This document shows, in pieces, positions 7,766-18,254 of a stretch of 39,619 nt of DNA; position 1 is the first letter of the stretch, and each line of letters opens with the position of its first letter. This stretch comes from an uncultured Rhodospirillales bacterium (GTDB lineage: Bacteria > Pseudomonadota > Alphaproteobacteria > Acetobacterales > Acetobacteraceae). Under the pieces are notes generated by a model. That model had not been told where the DNA came from and made no database searches. It saw nothing but the letters and a program-made list of their open reading frames with translations. The position numbers were made by a program, and so were the translations under genes. The DNA is taken from positions 1 through 39,619 of the forward strand of contig CAIMSN010000014.1 of NCBI GenBank assembly GCA_903844135.1, given 5' to 3'.

Positions 7766-10422
7766 GGCTGCGCACCCTCCGGCTCGACCAGTTCCGCAAG
7801 TTCGACCGCCCGATGCGGCTGGACGGTCTGCGTGACGGGGTGAACGTGCTGTGCGCGCCGAACGAGTTCGGCAAATCCACCCTGCTGGCGGCCTTGCGCG
7901 CGGTGCTGTTTGAGAAGCACGCCTCGAAGACCGACGCGATCCGCGGCTACCAGCCGCGTCTCGGCAACACCGCGCCCACACTGTCGCTCTCGTTCGAGCA
8001 GGACGGCGTGCTGCACAGCCTCGAGAAGCGCTTCCTGCTGCGTCCGAGCGCCCGGCTGGTGTCCGGCGGAGTCGCATTCGAGGGCGACGCGGCGGAGGAG
8101 CGCCTGGCCACCCTGCTCGGCGTCGCATCGGCGTCGCGCGGCGCACGCGATGCGGCGCGCCAGGCGGCCACGATCTGGGGCGCGCTGCTGGTCGACCAGG
8201 GGGAGAGCTTCGGCCAGGCGACGCTGGGCGAACAGGCCAGGACCACATTGTCGGAGTGTCTGGAGTCCGAACTCGGGGCCGCCAGCGGCGGGGCCGCGAC
8301 CGGCCGGCTGCTCAAGACCGTGCAGGCGCAGCTCGGCGAGCGCCTCGACGGGCGCGGCAACCCGAAGGACCGCTACAAGGCGGCGCTCCAGGAGCGGGAG
8401 TCCGCCGAACAGGAGATCGCGTCGCTGCAGGAACGGCGGCGCCTGCTGCAGGACGATCTCGCCGCCCTGGTCGAGGCGCGCCGCGCCCTGGCCCGCGACG
8501 CCGACCCCGCCCTCGACCGCCAGGCCCGCGCCGCTTTGGACGAGGCCAGGCGCCATCGCGAGGCGCTGCTGGGCCAGCGTGACCGTCATGGCCGGGCGAC
8601 CGCCGCGGTCGGGCTGGCGGAGGCGGAATGCGCCGCGATCGACGCCGAGCGCGCGCGCCGCGCCGCCCGGTCGGCGGCGCTGGAGAGCAACGCGCGCCTG
8701 CTGGACATGCTGACCGGCCGCGAGGCCGACGCGAGGCTGCAGGAGGGTGCGGCGGTGTCCGCGCTGGAGCGCGGCCGCGCGGCGTGGGAGGCGTCGATGC
8801 AGGCGGTCGAGGCGGCCAGGCTGGCGCTGGTCGAGGCCCAGGCGCGTAGCGACGCGCAGGATCGTCTGGCGCGTCATGCCGCCCTGCGCGACCGGCTCGC
8901 CGACGCCGAGACCCAGGCGACCGAGATCGATGCCCTGTCGGCGCGGTTGGCGGCGCTGCGGCCGGACCAGGCCGGGATCCTGGCGCTGCGGCAGGCGGCG
9001 CTGGCCGATCGCGGCGACCGGGCGGCGCTGCTGGCGCAGGCGACCAGGGTGACGGTGGCCTTGTCGGTGCCGTCGACGCTCTCGCTCGACGGCGCGGCGC
9101 CGGTCGCGGTGCCGCCGGGCCCGGCGCTGCTGGAACTGACCGGGCCGGCGACGCTGCGGATCGACGGCATCGGCGAGATCGCGGTCGCGCCCGCCTCCGG
9201 CGACCGCGAGCGTCTGCTGGATGCGGCGCGCGACAGCGCCCGGCGGCTCAGGACGCTGCTGGACGCGGCGGGCTGCGCCGATCTCGACGCCGCCGAGCGC
9301 GCCAATGCGGAGCGCGGCCAGCTCGCTCTGTCGCTCGAGCAGGCCAGGCGGGCGCTGGCCGCCGCCGCCGGCAAGGACGGGATCTCGGCGCTGCGGGCGC
9401 AGGAGGAGGCGCTCCGCCCGGACCGGCAGGAGGACGTCGCGGCGGATCCGGCAGCGCTGCGCGAGGCGCTCGATCGGGCGCGACATGATCTCGACGCGGC
9501 GCAGCGCGCCGAGACCGCGGCGCGCGCGTCGCTGGCGGCGCCGGAGCGCGCGCGGGACGCGGCGCGGATGCTGCTCGCGCAGGCGGAGCTCGAGCGCCGC
9601 ACCCAGGAGGCCGACCGCACCAGGCTCGCGGCGGAACGGGCGCAGGCCGAGGCGACGGAAAGCGACGACGCGCTGCTGGCCAGGCGCCAGGCGGCGGACG
9701 AGGCGCTGTCGGCGCGTCGGGCCGCTTTGCTGGCGCTGATCGAGGCCGCGCCGGAGGGAACCGTGGCGCTGGCCGATGCCAGGATCGCCCGGCTGGAGCA
9801 GGCCGACGCCAACCGCCAGGCCAGCCTGTCCGGACTGCGCGAGACCATCGTCAGGCTGGAGGGACGGATCGCGCGCGAGGAGGGGATCGGTCTCGACGAG
9901 CAGATCGAGGCGCAAGCGCGCCGCCGCGACAATGCGGCGCGGGCGGTGGCGGACGAGACGCGCGAGGTCGCGGTCCTGACCCTGCTGCGCGACACGCTGC
10001 TCGCGGCCGATCGCAGCGCCCGCGCCCGCACCCTGGCGCCGCTGGTCGGCCGGATCGGTCCCTATCTGCAGGCGCTGTTTCCCGGCGCCAGCGTGGCGCT
10101 CGACCAGGATTTCCAGATCACCGGCCTGTCGCGCAACGGCGTCGAGGGAGAGGGGTTCGGCCTGCTGTCGCACGGCACCCGCGAGCAGATCGCCATCCTG
10201 GCCAGGCTGGCCTTCGCCGACATGCTGCTGGCGAGCGGCCGGCCGGCCTTCCTGGTGCTGGACGACGCGCTGGCCTTCGCCGACGCCGCGCGCCTCGAGC
10301 GGATGTTCGACATCATCGCCGACGCCGGGAGCAGGATGCAGATCCTGGTGCTGACCTGCCGCGAGGAGCTGGCAGCCGCGCTCGGCGGTCATCGGGTCAG
10401 GCTGGAACCGGAGGCGGCCTGA
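7762..10422 (+). CDS. SbcC/YhaN-like SMC-type ATPase
   Basis: An 886-residue Rad50-like ATPase, predicted partner of the upstream nuclease in double-strand-end processing. N-terminal Walker A is APNEFGKST (32-40). At the C-terminus are the ABC signature LSHGTREQ (802-809) and Walker B FLVLDDAL (830-837). Between them run two long Ala/Arg/Glu-rich coiled coils. The apex lacks the CxxC zinc hook of Rad50/SbcC; instead residues about 431-478 form a Val/Leu/Gly/Pro-rich stretch predicted to be beta structure, ending in a GIGEIAVAP segment. This apex type belongs to the YhaN-like group of AAA ATPases. The gene overlaps its nuclease by 4 bases and the next gene by 1 base, implying coupled translation. 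Confidence 0.9.
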   Translation: MRLRTLRLDQFRKFDRPMRLDGLRDGVNVLCAPNEFGKSTLLAALRAVLFEKHASKTDAIRGYQPRLGNTAPTLSLSFEQDGVLHSLEKRFLLRPSARLVSGGVAFEGDAAEERLATLLGVASASRGARDAARQAATIWGALLVDQGESFGQATLGEQARTTLSECLESELGAASGGAATGRLLKTVQAQLGERLDGRGNPKDRYKAALQERESAEQEIASLQERRRLLQDDLAALVEARRALARDADPALDRQARAALDEARRHREALLGQRDRHGRATAAVGLAEAECAAIDAERARRAARSAALESNARLLDMLTGREADARLQEGAAVSALERGRAAWEASMQAVEAARLALVEAQARSDAQDRLARHAALRDRLADAETQATEIDALSARLAALRPDQAGILALRQAALADRGDRAALLAQATRVTVALSVPSTLSLDGAAPVAVPPGPALLELTGPATLRIDGIGEIAVAPASGDRERLLDAARDSARRLRTLLDAAGCADLDAAERANAERGQLALSLEQARRALAAAAGKDGISALRAQEEALRPDRQEDVAADPAALREALDRARHDLDAAQRAETAARASLAAPERARDAARMLLAQAELERRTQEADRTRLAAERAQAEATESDDALLARRQAADEALSARRAALLALIEAAPEGTVALADARIARLEQADANRQASLSGLRETIVRLEGRIAREEGIGLDEQIEAQARRRDNAARAVADETREVAVLTLLRDTLLAADRSARARTLAPLVGRIGPYLQALFPGASVALDQDFQITGLSRNGVEGEGFGLLSHGTREQIAILARLAFADMLLASGRPAFLVLDDALAFADAARLERMFDIIADAGSRMQILVLTCREELAAALGGHRVRLEPEAA

Positions 10423-11378
10423 TGCGCGCGCGGCCACCCTTGTTGCCGATGTTCCTCGATCTGGACGGACGGATCGCCTTCCTGCTCGGCGACGGCGAGG
10501 CGGCGGAGCGGCGCGCGGCGACGCTGGCCGGCTGCGGCGCGGTGCTGCGGCGCGCGGCTTCTTCGTTCAGCGCCGATATGCTCGACGGGTGCGCGATCGC
10601 GATCGGCGCGGAGGCGCCGGACCAGGCGCTGCTGGCGATGACGGAAGAGGCCCGCGCCAGGGGCATTCCCTACAACGTGGTCGACCGGCCTTCCCTGTGC
10701 GGCTTCTCGACCCCGGCGGTGGTGTCGCGGGCGCCGCTGCAGGTGGCGATCGCCTCGGGCGGCGCGGCGCCGGTACTGGCGCGGCTGCTCCGGGCCAGGA
10801 TCGAGACCCTGGTGCCGCCCGGCTTCGGCCGGCTGGCGGCGCTGGCCGACCGCATGCAAGCAGAGACCAGGCGCCGCCTGCCGGACGTGCTGCGCCGGCG
10901 TCGCATGCTGGAGGCGGCGCTCTCCGGCCGCGTCGCCGAGCTGGTGCTGGACGGGCGCGAGGCGGAGGCGGAGGCGGCCTATCTCGAGGCGCTGGTCCAG
11001 GCCGAGGCGGGCGCGTCGCGGCCGGAGCGCGGCATCGTCTATCTGGTCAATACCGGCGGCGGCGTGCCGGACCTGCTGACCCTGCGCGCGCTCAGGGTGA
11101 TGGGCGAGGCGGACGTGATCGTGCATGGCGCGGCGGAAAATCCCGCGGTGCTGGAGCTGGCCAGGCGGGACGCCGCCCGGCGTCTGGTCGGCTCGGATGC
11201 GGTCGCGGTGCTGACCGCGCTGGCCGAGGCCGGCGGCAAGCTGGTGCGCCTGTCGCCCGGCCCCGGCGAGGCGGCCGCGCTGCACGGCGATTTCGACGTG
11301 GTGACGGTGCCGGGCGCCTGCGCGCGGACCCTGTGCCGATTGACGGGCCGCGAGGCCGGGGTTCAAGTCGATCCATGA
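10422..11378 (+). CDS. Siroheme synthase-like protein (CysG N-terminal half plus truncated methylase domain)
   Basis: A 318-residue protein. Residues 1-about 190 match precorrin-2 dehydrogenase/sirohydrochlorin ferrochelatase (CysG N-terminal/Met8p): NVVDRP with the catalytic-type Asp88 and AIASGGAAPVLARLLR, with Ser112 at the CysG phosphoserine position. The dinucleotide loop reads LLGDGEAAERR, diverged from the usual VGGGxVAxRK. From residue 204 a uroporphyrinogen-III methylase domain starts (GIVYLVNTGGGVPDLLTLRA) but ends after about 115 residues, where a complete one needs about 240. Its first motif has lost the conserved Asp (GGGVPDL in place of GPGDPxL). Methylase activity is therefore unlikely; dehydrogenase/chelatase activity is plausible. 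It overlaps the ATPase stop by 1 base and the moaB start by 4. No frameshift signs are visible. Confidence 0.82.
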   Translation: MRARPPLLPMFLDLDGRIAFLLGDGEAAERRAATLAGCGAVLRRAASSFSADMLDGCAIAIGAEAPDQALLAMTEEARARGIPYNVVDRPSLCGFSTPAVVSRAPLQVAIASGGAAPVLARLLRARIETLVPPGFGRLAALADRMQAETRRRLPDVLRRRRMLEAALSGRVAELVLDGREAEAEAAYLEALVQAEAGASRPERGIVYLVNTGGGVPDLLTLRALRVMGEADVIVHGAAENPAVLELARRDAARRLVGSDAVAVLTALAEAGGKLVRLSPGPGEAAALHGDFDVVTVPGACARTLCRLTGREAGVQVDP

Positions 11379-11917
11379 ACCAGCAAGCCGACCGCCTCGA
11401 CCATTCCAAGACCTTCCTCCCGGTCCGCATCGCCGTGCTGACCGTGTCGGACAGCCGCAATGCGGCGACCGACAGCTCGGGCGACATCCTGGCGGCGCGG
11501 GTGCAGGCGGCGGGCCACGTGCTCGCCGACCGGGCGATCGAACGCGACGATGCGGACGCCATCGTCGCGCGTCTCACCGGCTGGATCGACGATCCGGCGA
11601 TCGACGTGGTGATCAGCACCGGCGGCACCGGCGTCACCGGCCGCGACGTCACGCCGGAAGCGCTCGACCGCGTCGTCGAGAAGAAGATCGAGGGGTTCGG
11701 CGAGCTGTTCCGCATGCTCAGCTACGCCAAGATCGGCACCTCGACGATCCAGTCCCGCGCGCTGGCCGGAGTCGCCCGCGGCACCTATCTGTTCGCGCTG
11801 CCGGGCAGCCGCGGCGCGGTGCAGGACGGCTGGGACGACATCCTGGTCTGGCAGCTCGACAGCCGGCACGCGCCATGCAACTTCGTCGAGCTGATGCCGC
11901 GCCTGCGCGAGAGATGA
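11375..11917 (+). CDS. moaB: Molybdenum cofactor biosynthesis protein MoaB/MogA family
   Basis: A 180-residue MoCF-fold protein. MogA/MoaB adenylylates molybdopterin before molybdate insertion. Seen motifs are RIAVLTVSDSRN near the N-terminus, SSGDILA, then the molybdopterin-binding loop ISTGGTGVTGRDVTPEAL (about 80-97, Asp91) and the C-terminal ALPGSRGAVQDGWDDIL. Length and motif order fit the MoaB branch. ATG 11375 overlaps the preceding stop as ATGA, so it is translationally coupled to the siroheme-synthase-like gene. Both neighbours thus concern cofactors, while the two genes before them concern DNA repair. MoaB versus MogA naming is uncertain. Confidence 0.92.
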   Translation: MNQQADRLDHSKTFLPVRIAVLTVSDSRNAATDSSGDILAARVQAAGHVLADRAIERDDADAIVARLTGWIDDPAIDVVISTGGTGVTGRDVTPEALDRVVEKKIEGFGELFRMLSYAKIGTSTIQSRALAGVARGTYLFALPGSRGAVQDGWDDILVWQLDSRHAPCNFVELMPRLRER

Positions 11918-11949
11918 CCACGCCCTTCGGAAGCTATCGGAAAAGAACG

Positions 11950-12558
11950 ATGATGAGATCGAACCGTTTCGCCGCCTGCCTGTCCGCGACGGCGCTGCTG
12001 GCGGCGAGTTGCGTCGCCACGGCGGCGCTGGCCGACATCAAGGGCAGCTACACGCTGAGCAAGGTGACGTTCCAGGGCAACGCCCAGGTCTCGACCGAGG
12101 AGCTGCAAGCGGCGCTGCCCTACAAGGCCGGCGACTCGATCGACCAGGCCGGCCTGCAGGCCGACGCCGACGCGGTCGGCGCGGTCTATCAGAAGCACAA
12201 TGTCGGCGCGAGCATCAGCCAGCGCTTCAGCATGCTGCACAACAAGGCGACGCTGGCCTACACGCTGGAGGAGAAGGCTCCGGTCGCACCGACCGTGACC
12301 CATGTCGGCATCACCGCCGATACCGTCACCGTCACCGGCAACGCCAGGATCAAGACCGCCGACATCCTGGCCGCCGCCAACATCCGTCCCGGCCAGACCG
12401 TGACCCAGGACCAGATCCAGGCGGCGCAGGCCGCCATCAGCGGGCTCTACAAGAAAGCCAATATCGGCTCGAGCGTCGGCTTCGACTTCACCAACGCCGC
12501 GCAGGCGCAGCACATCAACCTGGTGTTCAAGATCACCGAGAAGCCCGACGACAACTGA
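11950..12558 (+). CDS. Exported protein of two POTRA domains without a barrel
   Basis: A 202-residue secreted protein. The N-terminal signal peptide (residues 1-28) is basic, hydrophobic and ends ALA before DIKG. Two tandem repeats of about 75-80 residues follow. Each has the POTRA pattern of a short beta strand with F-x-G-N or V-T-G-N, an STEEL/KTADIL helix, a turn, a helix with the pattern ADAVGAVYQKHNVGAS or QAAISGLYKKANIGSS, and a closing strand ending in EEK or TEK. POTRA domains bind outer-membrane-protein substrates in BamA, TamA and FhaC, but no beta-barrel follows here; the protein ends at the second POTRA. It may be periplasmic and interact with Bam or Tam partners; this is inference. 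It follows moaB by 32 bases. Confidence 0.8.
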   Translation: MMRSNRFAACLSATALLAASCVATAALADIKGSYTLSKVTFQGNAQVSTEELQAALPYKAGDSIDQAGLQADADAVGAVYQKHNVGASISQRFSMLHNKATLAYTLEEKAPVAPTVTHVGITADTVTVTGNARIKTADILAAANIRPGQTVTQDQIQAAQAAISGLYKKANIGSSVGFDFTNAAQAQHINLVFKITEKPDDN

Positions 12559-12578
12559 ACCCGGACCCGGGAGCCCGA

Positions 12579-13010
12579 TCAGCCGGCCGGTCTCTCGTCC
12601 GATTCCGGTCGCATCCTGGCCAGCGCCGCGACCAGGATGCGACCGCTGAGCGGCTTCTGCAGCCTCGGATGGTCGCGGTAGTCTGCATCCACCGCGTCGT
12701 GGCTGTAGCCGGTGGTGAACAGGAACGGCACCCCGCGCGCCAGCAGCAGGTCGGCGATGGCGTAGGAGCTTTCGCCATGCAGGTCGATATCCAGCACCGC
12801 CATCTCGAACCTTGCATCCTCGCGCTGCAGCAGCGCCCGCGCCTCGGAGAGACGCCCGACCGGACCGAGCACGATGGCGCCGGCGTCGGCGAGCAGGTCG
12901 GCGAGCGCATCGCCGATCAGGAAATCGTCCTCGACCACCAGAACGTGGCAGCCGCCGAGCGCGCCGCTCGGTGGTGTTCCGGCCGGAAGGCTGGTCTCGG
13001 TGTCAGCCAC
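12579..13010 (-). CDS. Single-domain response regulator (receiver only)
   Basis: A 143-residue receiver domain with no output domain. Acidic pocket: Glu27-Asp28-Asp29; phosphoacceptor Asp74 in AVLDIDLHGE; switch Thr99/Thr100 in FLFTTGYS; invariant Lys119 in LQKPLSG. The pattern DIDLHGESSYAIADLLLARGVPFLFTTGY is typical of receivers paired with HWE/HisKA_2 kinases. The first 8 bases overlap the end of the sensor kinase gene upstream, so the two are surely co-expressed and probably form a phosphorelay pair. How the signal leaves this regulator is not visible here. It converges on the POTRA gene with only 20 bases between the stops. Confidence 0.93.
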   Translation of the reverse strand: MADTETSLPAGTPPSGALGGCHVLVVEDDFLIGDALADLLADAGAIVLGPVGRLSEARALLQREDARFEMAVLDIDLHGESSYAIADLLLARGVPFLFTTGYSHDAVDADYRDHPRLQKPLSGRILVAALARMRPESDERPAG

Positions 13011-16000
13011 TCGGATCGTCCAGCGGCAGCGTGATCGTGCAGTGCACGCCGTCGGTGGTGAAGTCGAGCCGCGTGGTGGCGGCGAGCGCGTAGGTCAGCG
13101 CACGCTCGATCAACTGGCGTCCGTAGCCCTTGGCCACCGGTCCGGGCGGCATCTCGACGCCGCTCTCGGTCCAGACCAGCACCAGCGTACGCGTCGGCTC
13201 GCCGGGTTCGATCCGCCAGGAGACGTCGAGCCTGCCTTCGGAGAGGCCGAGCGCGCCGTACTTCACCGCATTGGTGGCCAACTCGTGCAGCGCCAGCGCG
13301 AAGGTCTGCACGTGCGCGATCCGCAGGCGAACCGGCGGTCCGGCGATGCTGATCCTGCCTTCGTCCTCGGCATGCGCCCTGAGTTCCAGCCTGACCACGT
13401 CGCCCAGGTCGAACCCCTTGCCGCTGGTCCGGCTGATGAGTCCCTGGACGCGGCCGAGTGCTGCCAGACGGTCGAGATAGTCGTCGATCGGGCCGCGCTT
13501 GCCGAGCGTCTGCTGTGCGATCGCCTGGACCATCGCCAGCAGATTGCGTGTGCGATGCTGCAGTTCGGCGATCAGCACGGTCTGATGCCGTTCCGACCGG
13601 GCCAGCGTGGCGATGTCGATGAAGGTGACTACCGCGCCCTGGATGTTCTGGTGAGTGTCGCGGTAGGCCGACAGGCGCATCAGATAGTGCCGCTCCTGGT
13701 CCGGACCCTGGTTCAGCCTCTCCTCGAGGGTCTCGCCGGTGCGGATCACCCGGTTCAGGCGCGCGACGAAGTCCGGCAGGGCGAAGCGCGTGGTGATGTC
13801 GGTGATCGGCCGGCCGCGATCGCCGGGCAGGATGTTGAAGATGGCGCCGACCGCTGGCGTAAAGCTGCGGATCACCAGCGCGGTATCGAGGAAGATCGTG
13901 GCCAGGTCTGAGCTTTCGAACAGGTTCTGCAGGTCGCAGTTGGCCTGGTCGAGCTGGTCGAGCTTGACGCTCAGCTCGGCATTGATGGTGTGCATCTCCT
14001 CGTTGAGCGACTGCAGCTCCTCCTTGGACGCCTCCAGCTCCTCGTTGCTCGACTGCACCTCCTCGTTGACCGAGACCAGTTCCTCGTTGGAGCTCTTGAG
14101 CTCCTCGATCGCGGTCTCGTATTCCTCGACCAGCGATTGCAGACGCTCGCGCGTGTCGCGCAACTCGCGTTCCAGCCTGGCGGTCAGCCCATCGTCGTAA
14201 CCGCCGCCGCCATTGACGGCGAGCGCCGGGCCGCGCTCGAGCATCGGCCCCTCATCCTCGAACAGCACGACGAACAGCGGTTCGAAATCGGTGCGGTCGC
14301 GCAGCGGCTCGATGGTCAGGGTGACGCGCTGCATGCGACCCTCGTCGCACTCGACCAGCAGATGTTCGCGACGGGCCATGCTGTTGGTCTCGGTCGCCTC
14401 GCGGAACAGGGTATGCAGCTCCAGCCGCAGTCCCTTGCGCGCCATGCTCAGCAACTGACGGCTCGGCTGTCCGGCGGAAGGCTCGAGATATTTGCCGGTG
14501 CGAGCCGAATAATAGACCACTTCGGCGCTGCGGTTCACCAGCACGTGCGCCGGCGCGAAGCGGTCGAGCACCTGCGCCTCGACCGATTGCCGCAGCGCGA
14601 TCCCGGAGACCAGGCTGCCGCGCGGCGCGTTGTTGTCGGCGTGCCCGAACTGGCCCAGCCCGCGCATCACGCTGGCCGAGAGCGGCATGCGCGAACCGAT
14701 CGAACGGTCCTGGTTGCTGCGGAAGATTCTCGCCTTCTTGTCGAGCGGCGCGAACATGTCCGAGAACTGGCCGATATTCTCCGACGTGCCGAGGAACAGG
14801 AAGCCGCGCGGACGCAGCGCGTAATGAAAGGTGGGCAGCACCTCCTTCTGGATGTCGGGGCCGAAATAGATCAGCAGGTTGCGGCACGACACCAGATCGA
14901 TCCGCGAGAACGGCGGATCGCGGATCACGCTGTGCGGCGAGAACACGCACAGATCGCGTATGTCCTTGTTGACCGTATAGCTGCCGCCGTCCGGGGTGAA
15001 GAAATGCCGCAGCCTGGCCGGCGACACGCCGGCCAGCAGCGCGGTCGGGTAGCGGGCCGCCCGGGCGATGCCGAGCGCGTGCTCGTCGATGTCGGTGGCG
15101 AAGATCTGCACCCGCGGCACGCTGGGCAGCGTGTCCATGTGCTCGCGCAGCAGGATCGCCAGCGAGAACACCTCCTCCCCGGTGGCGCAGCCGGGCACCC
15201 AGAGCCGGACCGTGTCGTCGGCGCCGCGGTCCTTGAACAGCTCCGGGACCACCCGGCTGGCCAGCGTGTCGAACGCCTCCGGGTCGCGAAAGAAGCTGGT
15301 CACGTTGATCAGCAGGTCGCGGAACAGCACCGTCACTTCCGCCGGATCGCGACGCAGCCGCTCGACATAGGCCTGCACGGTCTCAAGCTGCACCACATGC
15401 ATGCGGCGCTGCACGCGGCGCGCGAAAGTCTTGATCTTGTAGCCGGAGAAATCGTGCCCGGTGCGCTTGCGCAGCAGGGCGTAGATCTCGCGCGCGGTGG
15501 TCTCGTCGATCGCTCGCGGGTCGCCCTCGCCGGCCGGATCGACGGATGGTGCCCGGGTGAGGGCCACCAGCCGCGCGCCCATTTCGGTCACTGGGATGGC
15601 GAGGTCGACCATGCCGGTGGCGATCGCGCTGCGCGGCATGCTGGGATGTTGCGGACCGAACGAGTCGCCGCCCTGCGCCAGCGTCAGCCCGCCATGCTCC
15701 TTGATCGCGCGGATGCCGAGCGCCCCGTCGCCGTCGCCGCCGGACAACACGATCCCCGCGGCGCATTCGAGCTGGTCGAGGGCGAGCGAGGCGAAGAAGA
15801 TGTCGATCGGCTTGCGCTCGCGATGCTCGCCCTCCGGCTTGTTCAGCGTCAGCCTGCCCTTGTCGATGCCGATCAGGCAGTCCGCCGGCATCACGTAGAC
15901 GACGTCCGGCCGCACCTCCATCCCGTCCTCCGCCACCAGCACTTCGAGCGACGTGTAGCGGCCGACGATCTCGTGCAGCAGGCTTTCATGGCGCGGATTG

Positions 16001-16149
16001 AGATGGGTGACGATCACGAACGCCATGCCCGGCCGGTCGGGCAGGTTGCCGAAGAAGCCGCCCAGCGCCTCGACGCCGCCGGCCGAGGCGCCGATGCCGA
16101 CGATCAGGAATTTCGCGCCCGGGTCGGTGTCGCCCTTGGGTTCGTTCAT
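13003..16149 (-). CDS. CheB-CheR-PAS-HWE histidine kinase fusion
   Basis: A 1048-residue cytoplasmic multidomain sensor. Residues 14-200 form a CheB methylesterase domain with triad Ser22 (GASAGG), His49 and Asp141 (SGGDGDGA). Residues about 215-480 form a CheR methyltransferase domain with the SAM loop WVPGCATGEEVFSLAIL and CRNLLIYFG. A region with a second PAS-like segment follows, then a coiled coil (about 655-735) rich in repeated SNEEL/SVNEE motifs. A PAS domain (about 740-850) precedes an HWE-type kinase with ELQHRTRNLLA (His865) and ALHELATNAVKYGAL. No transmembrane segment or CheB receiver is present. This is a known architecture in alphaproteobacteria; the stimulus is unknown. The partner response regulator gene overlaps the 3' end by 8 bases. 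No chemoreceptor or other che gene is nearby. Confidence 0.93.
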   Translation of the reverse strand: MNEPKGDTDPGAKFLIVGIGASAGGVEALGGFFGNLPDRPGMAFVIVTHLNPRHESLLHEIVGRYTSLEVLVAEDGMEVRPDVVYVMPADCLIGIDKGRLTLNKPEGEHRERKPIDIFFASLALDQLECAAGIVLSGGDGDGALGIRAIKEHGGLTLAQGGDSFGPQHPSMPRSAIATGMVDLAIPVTEMGARLVALTRAPSVDPAGEGDPRAIDETTAREIYALLRKRTGHDFSGYKIKTFARRVQRRMHVVQLETVQAYVERLRRDPAEVTVLFRDLLINVTSFFRDPEAFDTLASRVVPELFKDRGADDTVRLWVPGCATGEEVFSLAILLREHMDTLPSVPRVQIFATDIDEHALGIARAARYPTALLAGVSPARLRHFFTPDGGSYTVNKDIRDLCVFSPHSVIRDPPFSRIDLVSCRNLLIYFGPDIQKEVLPTFHYALRPRGFLFLGTSENIGQFSDMFAPLDKKARIFRSNQDRSIGSRMPLSASVMRGLGQFGHADNNAPRGSLVSGIALRQSVEAQVLDRFAPAHVLVNRSAEVVYYSARTGKYLEPSAGQPSRQLLSMARKGLRLELHTLFREATETNSMARREHLLVECDEGRMQRVTLTIEPLRDRTDFEPLFVVLFEDEGPMLERGPALAVNGGGGYDDGLTARLERELRDTRERLQSLVEEYETAIEELKSSNEELVSVNEEVQSSNEELEASKEELQSLNEEMHTINAELSVKLDQLDQANCDLQNLFESSDLATIFLDTALVIRSFTPAVGAIFNILPGDRGRPITDITTRFALPDFVARLNRVIRTGETLEERLNQGPDQERHYLMRLSAYRDTHQNIQGAVVTFIDIATLARSERHQTVLIAELQHRTRNLLAMVQAIAQQTLGKRGPIDDYLDRLAALGRVQGLISRTSGKGFDLGDVVRLELRAHAEDEGRISIAGPPVRLRIAHVQTFALALHELATNAVKYGALGLSEGRLDVSWRIEPGEPTRTLVLVWTESGVEMPPGPVAKGYGRQLIERALTYALAATTRLDFTTDGVHCTITLPLDDPSG

Positions 16150-16292
16150 CTCGCGTCGGGAGCCAGCGACAGTCCAGCCATGGTATCGTCTTTCTCAGCG
16201 CCTTCGATTTCTAGCCTGCCCCGGGCCGAACCGCCATGACGTTCCTTAAATCGTCTGAAGGGTCGCCGCGCGGGCGGTTGCCGTCGGTGGGA

Positions 16293-18077
<1,785 letters not shown>

Positions 18078-18254
18078 AGAGCGGGGATTCCATCGGCGAC
18101 GCCACCGGCCGCCGCAGGCTCGATCGTCGGCGACGAGACGGGCGCGGCTCTGGACGGATGCGGTCGGGTTGAGGCACGCCACATAGACAGCCCGACCGCA
18201 AAAGGCCAGGAAAACCGCCCTGCGCCAGCCTCATGGCCCCCCGGCGTCGGCCGT

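Noticed and set aside
7195-10437. Open frame of about 1080 codons on the minus strand
   Set aside because: Antisense to the nuclease and ATPase genes; Arg/Gln/Leu-rich with no motifs.
11950-12040. Possible lipobox (AASC) in the POTRA protein signal
   Set aside because: Ala at the -3 position is a poor match, and a good signal peptidase I site (ALA before DIKG) follows.
16150-16292. GGAAC on the minus strand upstream of the CheB-CheR kinase, considered as an EcfG stress promoter
   Set aside because: No CGTT-type -10 is found at 16-17 bases from it.
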